A stretch of 11,156 bases of DNA from an uncultured Eubacteriales bacterium (GTDB taxonomy: Bacteria; Bacillota; Clostridia; Lachnospirales; Lachnospiraceae): positions 1 through 11,156 of the forward strand of contig UQZF01000080.1 of NCBI GenBank assembly GCA_900545455.1, written 5' to 3'. The notes beneath the pieces were generated by a model. It was not told where the DNA came from. It searched no databases and saw only the letters and a list, made by a program, of their open reading frames with translations. A program made the translations under genes and the position numbers. Positions 6,823 through 11,156 of the stretch are shown in pieces. Within the stretch, counting starts at the first letter, position 1, and each line of letters starts with the position of its first letter.

Positions 6823-6959
6823 ATAAAAGTCAATCTTTTTTATCAATTCACTGGCTCACGCCAAAAACATAATAGTAAATCGAAGAAATCTATTATGTCA
6901 ATTCACTGTCTTTCGACAAAACAAAATTACCATAAAAATCGCTATTTTTCAACGCTCTT
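6797..6959 (-). ncRNA. Candidate small structured RNA with two GNRA-hairpin/AGUGAAUUGA units
   Basis: I see no credible protein gene between 6644 and 7139, but the minus strand between the rny terminator and a second terminator at 6797 is full of RNA-like structure. From 5' to 3' there is an AAAAAT-AGCG-ATTTTT hairpin (6949-6934). Next comes unit 1 (6921-6898): TTTT, hairpin GTC-GAAA-GAC, AGTGAATTGA. Then a 9-bp hairpin ACATAATAG/CTATTATGT (6898-6890 with 6875-6867). Then unit 2 (6866-6843): TTTT, hairpin GGC-GTGA-GCC, AGTGAATTGA. Last is a GAGCAAC/GTTGCTC terminator. The units match at 20 of 24 positions; two differences are a compensatory U-A to G-C pair and two others keep the GNRA loop consensus. 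A TATAAT box (6966-6971) could start the RNA near 6959, but its -35 is poor, so the 5' end is uncertain. I cannot match it to a known RNA family. It could also be an unrecognised leader element. Confidence 0.55.
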
Positions 6960-7074
6960 TGTATCATTATATACAATTTCCGCCCTATTAATTAGTCTGA
7001 AGCAGATAATTTACATATCCCACAAATCAAGCTGTATAATACACAACATTAACGGACATAATATGAAAAACAAT

Positions 7075-7118
7075 AAAAAAGGAAAGTATTGAAACATTGT
7101 AATCTCAATACTTTCCTT
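7075..7118 (-). terminator. Intrinsic terminator of rny
   Basis: Long perfect stem of 14 bp, AAGGAAAGTATTGA (7079-7092) with TCAATACTTTCCTT (7105-7118), and a 12-nt loop. On the minus strand it is followed by TTTTTT (7075-7080) and more T-rich sequence. It starts about 20 nt after the rny stop codon. Confidence 0.93.
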
Positions 7119-7139
7119 GGGTTTTAAACCTTGCCAAAA

Positions 7140-8687
7140 CTACTTAGCATAATCAACTACTCGCGACTCGCGGATTAAGCTGACCTTAATCTGTCCGGGA
7201 TACTGCAATTCTGATTCAATCTTCTTAGAAATATCCCTTGCAAGAAGTACCATCTCAGCATCATCAACTGCCTCAGGAACTACCATAATTCTGACTTCTC
7301 TACCTGCCTGAATAGCAAAAGACTTCTCAACGCCATCAAAGGAGTTGGTAATATCTTCTAACTGTTTAAGTCTGTTGGTATATGTCTCAAGTGTCTCTCT
7401 ACGTGCACCAGGTCTTGCAGCAGATATAGCATCCGCAGCCTGTACGATGAAGGCGATGAGTGACTGAGGTTCAACATCTCCGTGGTGTGCCTCTACTGCA
7501 TTGATAACAATATCGGACTCCTTGTACTTCTTACAAAGATCAACACCAATCTGAATATGTGAGCCTTCCATCTCGTGATCAAGTGCCTTACCAATATCAT
7601 GCAGGAGACCTGCACGCTTGGCGGTTCTGATATCAACACCAATCTCACCGGCAAGCAAACCGGAAAGATGTGCAACTTCAATTGAATGCTTGAGTGCATT
7701 CTGACCATAACTTGTTCTGAACTTCATCTTACCGAGAAGTCTTACAAGTTCAGGGTGTATGCCATGAACACCAACTTCAAGTGTTGCAGCTTCGCCCTCT
7801 TCTCTCATCATGGTCTCAACTTCCTTCTGTGCCTTCTCAACCATCTCCTCAATTCTTGCAGGATGGATACGGCCGTCAACAATAAGCTTCTCAAGAGCTA
7901 TTCTTGCGACCTCACGGCGTACCGGATCAAATCCGGACAGAATAACTGCCTCAGGAGTATCATCGATTATTAAATCAACTCCCGTCATTGTCTCAAGAGT
8001 TCTGATGTTACGGCCCTCTCTACCAATGATTCTGCCCTTCATCTCATCATTAGGAAGCTGAACAACTGAAATCGTGGCTTCAGATACATGATCAGCAGCA
8101 CACTTCTGTATTGCTGTTACGACATATTCCTTTGCCTTCTTGTTCGCTTCTTCCTTAGCTCTGGCCTCTAACTCCTTGACCATAACTGCGGTTTCATGCT
8201 TTACTTCATCTTCAACAGTCTTCAAAAGATATTCTTTTGCCTGTTCGGAGGTTAAACCAGAAATTCTTTCCAGTTCCTGTACTCTCTTAGAGCTGAGCTC
8301 CTCGACTTCCTGTTTCTTACGATTAAGTTCCTCTTCCTTGCGTGTGAAATTAGCTTCACGACGCTCAGCAGCTTCAAGCTTCTTATCTAAGGTTTCTTCC
8401 TTTGCAAGGACACGACGTTCATACTTCTGAACCTCTGCACGTCTCTCCTTAGTCTCTTTGTCAAGTTCATTCTTAGTCCTGATGGACTCTTCCTTCACTT
8501 CCAAAAGAGCTTCTTTCTTCTTGGTCTCTGCTGTCTTGAGGGCTTCATCTATTATCTCTCTTGCCTTGTCTTCCGCACTGCCAATCTTTTTCTCGATTAC
8601 ATTGCGTCTATATGCGTTAGCGACAAACCAAGTAATAGGTGCAACTATAATAATGGAAATTACTACAGCTAAAATCGTCTGTAACAC
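7140..8687 (-). CDS. rny: Ribonuclease Y
   Basis: Endoribonuclease that starts mRNA decay in many Firmicutes, anchored to the membrane where it joins the degradosome-like network. The 515-residue length is typical. Residues about 4-25 are the N-terminal membrane helix. Residues about 28-205 are a highly charged coiled coil (runs of E, K and R). The KH RNA-binding domain (about 206-270) carries GRIIGREGRN (218-227). The HD phosphohydrolase domain (about 330-425) has His334, the catalytic LLHDIGKA with His363-Asp364, the HH at 401-402 and Asp419. The start is GTG at 8685-8687, seven bases after AGGAGG. It has its own promoter and terminator and so is probably monocistronic. Its nucleotide composition looks more AT-rich, and its codon choice less extreme, than the ABC and sigma genes. 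The order recA-recX-rny recalls other clostridial genomes, where rny commonly lies near recA. Confidence 0.98.
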   Translation of the reverse strand: MLQTILAVVISIIIVAPITWFVANAYRRNVIEKKIGSAEDKAREIIDEALKTAETKKKEALLEVKEESIRTKNELDKETKERRAEVQKYERRVLAKEETLDKKLEAAERREANFTRKEEELNRKKQEVEELSSKRVQELERISGLTSEQAKEYLLKTVEDEVKHETAVMVKELEARAKEEANKKAKEYVVTAIQKCAADHVSEATISVVQLPNDEMKGRIIGREGRNIRTLETMTGVDLIIDDTPEAVILSGFDPVRREVARIALEKLIVDGRIHPARIEEMVEKAQKEVETMMREEGEAATLEVGVHGIHPELVRLLGKMKFRTSYGQNALKHSIEVAHLSGLLAGEIGVDIRTAKRAGLLHDIGKALDHEMEGSHIQIGVDLCKKYKESDIVINAVEAHHGDVEPQSLIAFIVQAADAISAARPGARRETLETYTNRLKQLEDITNSFDGVEKSFAIQAGREVRIMVVPEAVDDAEMVLLARDISKKIESELQYPGQIKVSLIRESRVVDYAK

Positions 8688-8700
8688 AGGAGCACCTCCT
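8688..8700 (-). promoter_or_regulatory. rny ribosome-binding site inside a small hairpin
   Basis: The minus-strand sequence AGGAG-GTG-CTCCT (8700 to 8688) is a perfect 5-bp inverted repeat. It lies immediately before the GTG start, and its left arm is the Shine-Dalgarno sequence, so the ribosome site could pair with itself. The 3-nt loop is tight and the stem short, so the effect may be modest. Confidence 0.5.
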
Positions 8701-8735
8701 TATTTAGTTTTCATTGTACAAAATACAACATTTAA

Positions 8736-8764
8736 ATTGTATACTTTTTTCACTTTTGTGTCAA
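8736..8764 (-). promoter_or_regulatory. Sigma-A promoter of rny
   Basis: On the minus strand, TTGACA (8759-8764), 17 bp, TACAAT (8736-8741). The start of transcription would be near 8729, leaving a leader of about 40 nt. It lies in the 146-bp AT-rich gap after recX, where I see no convincing terminator, so some read-through from recA-recX into rny is possible. Confidence 0.85.
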
Positions 8765-8833
8765 GTGTTAAACAAATATTATAAAAAATTACAACAAATT
8801 CAACATTAATATGCCATTCTCAGTCATGTACGT

Positions 8834-9451
8834 TCAAAAATCACTTCGCAGCACTCTTGTTATACAGTCGGACGAAAATCCCTTCCTCATAAGATAAGCA
8901 TACAGCTTCCTTCTCGCGTCAAAATCGAGCTCACCTATATTATCAGGCGTAACCGACTTCCTGCGAAGTGCTTCCCACACGGCATCCGTATCATCCTCCG
9001 TGTCAGGTCTTAATTCATCAAGCACACTGCTTATAACGTCACGGTCTATACCCCTTCTGTAGAGCCTCTGCTCAATATCTCTTCTACTCCTGCCACGGCA
9101 TGAATTTTCGACAAAGTACTGTGCATACCTCAGGTCATCGATATAGCCGAACCTCTTGGCATACTCTATGCCTATCTCGGCATACCTCTCGGTATAACCT
9201 CCCTCGAGCAGCTTATCGCGAACCTGCTTCTCGGTCTTTTGCGATGACTTGAGTATATATAAGGTTCTCGCCTTGACTCGTTTTGGAATGAGTTCTCCAT
9301 GTATCTCTCCGTAAACCGAAGCCTCAATCTCCTCCCCGACCTCAAGGCGGTATCTGTTGACCTCCTGATTGTAGAGAGCAAACGCGTATTCACCGTCTAT
9401 ACTTATTCTCTTACGCTTCTTATCCATGTCCGTGATGTCTGTTACAATCAT
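8834..9451 (-). CDS. recX: Regulatory protein RecX
   Basis: Small cytoplasmic protein that binds RecA filaments and tunes recombination. The 205 residues show the expected three-helix repeats: the family motif FGYIDDLRYAQYFVEN (101-116), then the basic GRSRRDIEQRLYRRGI (120-135), and a final repeat RKLYAYLMRKGF (181-192). The N-terminal beta-rich segment (ISIDGEYAFAL, 16-26) is typical of Firmicutes RecX. I chose the ATG at 9449-9451 because GAGGG sits just upstream and family members begin close to this point. An in-frame ATG at 9506-9508 would add 19 residues but has no ribosome site. The gene follows recA, the usual partner, in the same transcription unit. Confidence 0.92.
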   Translation of the reverse strand: MIVTDITDMDKKRKRISIDGEYAFALYNQEVNRYRLEVGEEIEASVYGEIHGELIPKRVKARTLYILKSSQKTEKQVRDKLLEGGYTERYAEIGIEYAKRFGYIDDLRYAQYFVENSCRGRSRRDIEQRLYRRGIDRDVISSVLDELRPDTEDDTDAVWEALRRKSVTPDNIGELDFDARRKLYAYLMRKGFSSDCITRVLRSDF

Positions 9452-9533
9452 ACTGCCCTCGTCAATGATATTCGCAATCCGCTTCGCTGCCTGCGAATAT
9501 AAAATCATTCAGCTATTCAGAATATTTAACTGA

Positions 9534-10586
9534 TTACTGCTCTTCCTCCTGCTCAGGTGCAGCAACCGTGCTGTCAGCCACAACAACATCTGCTGCAAGT
9601 CCGTAGTGCTCACGAACCTTCTTCTCGACCTCCGCCATGACCGCAGGGTTATCGCGGAGATACTGCTTCGCATTCTCGCGTCCCTGACCAATCTTCGCAT
9701 CATTGTACGCGAACCACGCTCCGCTCTTGACAATGATATTGAGATTAACTGCAAGGTCGAGAATATCTCCCTCTCTTGAGATTCCCTGTCCGAACATGAT
9801 GTCGAACTCTGCCTCCTTGAACGGAGGAGCAATCTTATTCTTGACAACCTTAATTCTGGTTCTGTTACCTACAACCTCGCCGCCCGACTTGAGAGCCTCG
9901 ATTCTTCTGACATCAAGACGGATTGATGAGTAGAACTTGAGCGCACGACCGCCCGTCGTAGTCTCAGGGTTACCGAACATAACTCCAACCTTCTCACGAA
10001 GCTGGTTGATGAATATGACAACACAGTTAGTTTTGCTTATGACCGCCGTGAGCTTACGGAGTGCCTGTGACATGAGTCTTGCCTGAAGTCCGACATGAGA
10101 ATCACCCATATCGCCGTCAATCTCAGCCTTAGGAACAAGTGCCGCAACGGAGTCGACAATTATAATGTCAACCGCTCCCGAGCGAACCATTGTCTCTGTT
10201 ATCTCAAGTGCCTGCTCGCCGTTATCAGGCTGTGAAATGTACAGATTATCAATATCTACACCTATATTCTTCGCATAGACAGGATCAAGTGCGTGCTCGG
10301 CATCAATGAAGCCTGCAATGCCGCCTCTCTTCTGAACCTCCGCAACCATGTGAAGTGCGACCGTAGTCTTACCACTCGACTCAGGTCCGTATATCTCAAT
10401 GATTCTTCCCTTAGGAACTCCGCCCATTCCAAGTGCAATATCAAGACTGATTGAACCTGTAGGTATTGTCTCTACATTCATCTGTGCAGACGGATCACCG
10501 AGCTTCATGATAGCTCCCTTGCCGTAAGAACGCTCTATATTTGAAATAGCAGCTTCCAATGCCTTAATCTTATCTTCCTTAGCCAT
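9534..10586 (-). CDS. recA: Recombinase RecA
   Basis: ATP-dependent strand-exchange protein and co-protease for LexA cleavage in the SOS response. The 350 residues are the normal length and the core is fully conserved: Walker A GPESSGKT (67-74), Walker B IIIVDSVAAL (141-150), the DNA-binding loop 1 region EIDGDMGDSHVG (155-166), and loop 2 around NQLREKVGVMFGNPETTTGG (194-213). The C-terminal tail is acidic (PEQEEEQ), a known autoregulatory feature. The ATG at 10584-10586 is preceded by AAGGAGA. It is the first gene of the recA-recX unit, with a proximal promoter flanked by two LexA-like boxes. Confidence 0.99.
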   Translation of the reverse strand: MAKEDKIKALEAAISNIERSYGKGAIMKLGDPSAQMNVETIPTGSISLDIALGMGGVPKGRIIEIYGPESSGKTTVALHMVAEVQKRGGIAGFIDAEHALDPVYAKNIGVDIDNLYISQPDNGEQALEITETMVRSGAVDIIIVDSVAALVPKAEIDGDMGDSHVGLQARLMSQALRKLTAVISKTNCVVIFINQLREKVGVMFGNPETTTGGRALKFYSSIRLDVRRIEALKSGGEVVGNRTRIKVVKNKIAPPFKEAEFDIMFGQGISREGDILDLAVNLNIIVKSGAWFAYNDAKIGQGRENAKQYLRDNPAVMAEVEKKVREHYGLAADVVVADSTVAAPEQEEEQ

Positions 10587-10620
10587 AATTTCTAATCTCC
10601 TTCTCTAATCACGTTCGACG

Positions 10621-10634
10621 CAAACTAATGTTCG
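10621..10634. promoter_or_regulatory. LexA (SOS) box, start-site proximal
   Basis: On the minus strand this reads CGAAC-ATTA-GTTTG, one base away from the Gram-positive LexA palindrome CGAAC-N4-GTTCG. It begins about 3 bp after the predicted recA start of transcription, where a bound repressor would block RNA polymerase. Confidence 0.8.
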
Positions 10635-10643
10635 TATGTACCT

Positions 10644-10672
10644 ACTATAATACATACATCTTAAAAAGTCAA
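10644..10672 (-). promoter_or_regulatory. Proximal recA promoter
   Basis: On the minus strand, TTGACT (10667-10672), 17 bp, TATAGT (10644-10649). The start would be near 10637, with a leader of about 50 nt. One LexA-like box follows directly at the start site and another lies just upstream of the -35. Confidence 0.85.
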
Positions 10673-10680
10673 TATGCAAT

Positions 10681-10694
10681 CGAACAAATTTTCG
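10681..10694. promoter_or_regulatory. Second LexA-like (SOS) box, upstream of -35
   Basis: Plus strand CGAAC-AAAT-TTTCG, one mismatch from CGAAC-N4-GTTCG. It ends 8 bp upstream of the recA -35 hexamer. The centre-to-centre distance to the first box is 60 bp. Confidence 0.65.
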
Positions 10695-10781
10695 TATTGT
10701 TGGGATACACTGAAAATCGGCTCCGTGGGAATTGGGATATTGCCGATACAACAAAAGATATATTATTTCTTACCATTAGTT

Positions 10782-10810
10782 ATTATACCATATCCCACCG
10801 GGTAATTCAA
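10782..10810 (-). promoter_or_regulatory. Distal promoter upstream of recA
   Basis: On the minus strand, TTGAAT (10805-10810), 17 bp, TATAAT (10782-10787), with TGG directly before the -10 (extended -10). The start would be near 10775. It could give a second, longer recA transcript of about 190 nt leader, or a short separate RNA. The leader would contain the ATCGGC/GCCGAT stem (10742-10747 with 10716-10721, 20-nt loop), followed by TTTT. Confidence 0.65.
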
Positions 10811-10890
10811 CAGAATTGTAAAATCATATTAGCATCATATTAGTTTCAGCTCCTGTTGAAAGGCTTGCAGTTAATGCATTCACATTTTAT

Positions 10891-10922
10891 AAAGAAATAA
10901 AGAATGTGCCTTGGCACATTCT
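10891..10922 (-). terminator. Terminator-like hairpin in the tRNA-recA gap
   Basis: Perfect 10-bp stem AGAATGTGCC (10901-10910) with GGCACATTCT (10913-10922), a 2-nt loop in the DNA reading (so probably 9 bp and 4 nt in RNA), then TTTATTTCTTTAT on the minus strand. It lies after the tRNA terminator, so it either backs that up or ends a transcript arising in the gap. Confidence 0.65.
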
Positions 10923-10923
10923 C

Positions 10924-11026
10924 GCGCCTGCGGCGGTCGCTTGCGACATCTACATTGTACGCCGCAGTGCGCATCCACGCGGAACGTTTTTGTGTAATAG
11001 AAACGAAGTTTCCTATTACACAAAAA
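10924..11026. other. Highly structured GC-rich intergenic segment
   Basis: The gap 10587-11084 contains no gene I would support. Between the two terminators lie two nested structures. The first is GCGC/TGCGGCG pairing with CGCCGCA/GCGC (10924-10935 with 10960-10972), enclosing the hairpin GTCG-CTTG-CGAC (10936-10947). The second is an 18-bp stem, 10987-11004 with 11008-11011 and 11013-11026, with one bulged base and a GAA loop. The outer A/T run of the second stem includes most of the T-tract of the tRNA terminator. GC content is clearly above that of neighbouring intergenic DNA. It could be a repeated palindromic element or a small RNA gene. Confidence 0.5.
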
Positions 11027-11050
11027 AATATCGAAGAAAACTCTTCGATA
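11022..11050 (-). terminator. Terminator of the tRNA-Glu transcript
   Basis: Perfect 9-bp stem TATCGAAGA/TCTTCGATA (11029-11037 with 11042-11050), 4-nt loop, then seven T on the minus strand (11022-11028). It starts about 35 nt after the tRNA 3' end. Confidence 0.9.
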
Positions 11051-11084
11051 CTCTTTCGGGTTGGGCTATTCAATTAATAGCTAG

Positions 11085-11156
11085 CAGCTCGACGGGGAAT
11101 CGAACCCCGGTTTCCGCCGTGAGAGGGCGGCGTCTTAACCGCTTGACCATCGAGCC
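11085..11156 (-). tRNA. tRNA-Glu (anticodon CUC)
   Basis: The minus strand folds into a 72-nt cloverleaf. It has acceptor GGCTCGA/TCGAGCT with a G1-U72 wobble, D stem GTC/GAC, anticodon stem CCGCC/GGCGG with loop CTCTCAC, a 4-nt variable region, and T stem CGGGG/CCCCG with loop TTCGATT. The loop gives anticodon CTC, reading GAG, and the anticodon arm closely resembles bacterial tRNA-Glu. The discriminator is G73 and CCA is not encoded, so it must be added enzymatically. The first base of the tRNA is the last base of the window, so its promoter and any upstream tRNAs cannot be seen. Confidence 0.93.

Noticed and set aside
6784..6823. Plus-strand TATAAT (6784-6789) followed by a 12-codon frame
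   Set aside because: No -35 at a usable distance and the frame ends inside the terminator stem; better explained as chance in AT-rich DNA.
6640..6846. Minus-strand reading frame of 68 codons overlapping the start of the sigma gene
   Set aside because: TTG start without a ribosome site, runs through a strong terminator and the sigma promoter, and shows no recognisable protein features.
6797..6959. Riboswitch controlling the sigma operon
   Set aside because: No antiterminator complementary to the terminator arm was seen and the sigma genes have their own promoter after the terminator, so an independent RNA is the simpler reading.
6817..7092. Plus-strand reading frame of 91 codons in the rny-sigma gap
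   Set aside because: TTG start, no ribosome site, AT-driven composition, and antisense to the candidate structured RNA.
10846..11073. Minus-strand reading frame of 75 codons after the tRNA
   Set aside because: Crosses the tRNA terminator, the GC-rich hairpins and a second terminator; sequence looks like translated repeat.
1..11156. CRISPR array, insertion sequence, prophage or toxin-antitoxin locus
   Set aside because: No regular repeat-spacer array, transposase, integrase or phage-like genes seen on either strand.

Overview
All the genes I can support in this window lie on the minus strand. The content suggests a Firmicute of the class Clostridia, probably a Lachnospiraceae relative. The reasons are moderate GC with AT-rich intergenic gaps, strong GGAGG-type ribosome sites, sigma-A promoters of the TTGACA-17-TATAAT kind, Gram-positive LexA boxes of the CGAAC-N4-GTTCG kind, RNase Y, and a YtrA-type GntR regulator with small ABC exporters. 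The family-level placement is inference; no marker in the window settles it.

In order of transcription (high to low coordinates), the window opens with a tRNA-Glu(CUC) at 11085-11156. Its own terminator follows, then a strongly folded GC-rich intergenic stretch with a second terminator-like hairpin. Next is the recA-recX unit (10586-8834). Its proximal promoter is flanked by two LexA-like boxes, and there is a possible second, extended -10 promoter further upstream. rny (RNase Y, 8687-7140) has its own TTGACA-17-TACAAT promoter and a long 14-bp terminator.

Between rny and the next gene (6644-7139) there is no convincing protein gene. The minus strand there contains what looks like a small structured RNA of about 160 nt. 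It carries two copies of a 24-nt unit, each a 3-bp hairpin with a GNRA loop followed by AGUGAAUUGA. The two copies differ by a compensatory base-pair change and a GNRA-to-GNRA loop change, and a strong intrinsic terminator follows. I consider this the most interesting unexplained element of the window.

Downstream is an ECF-like sigma factor (6643-6176), followed 33 bp later by a 704-residue membrane-anchored protein (6142-4028). That protein has a short cytoplasmic N-terminus, one transmembrane helix and a large extracellular beta-propeller domain, so it is probably the cognate anti-sigma factor. A lipoprotein gene (3881-2811) follows. Its upstream region carries TTACA-like half-sites repeated at about 10-11 bp intervals, as expected for an OmpR/PhoP-type response regulator or for curved DNA. 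It ends in a clear terminator.

The last unit (2585-1, continuing past the left edge) is an ABC transporter operon: ATPase, six-helix membrane protein, YtrA-type GntR repressor, second ATPase. It starts at a near-consensus promoter (TTGACA-17-TATATA). A perfect 10-bp inverted repeat with a 13-bp spacer overlaps its -10 box and is the likely operator for the GntR protein encoded in the same operon.
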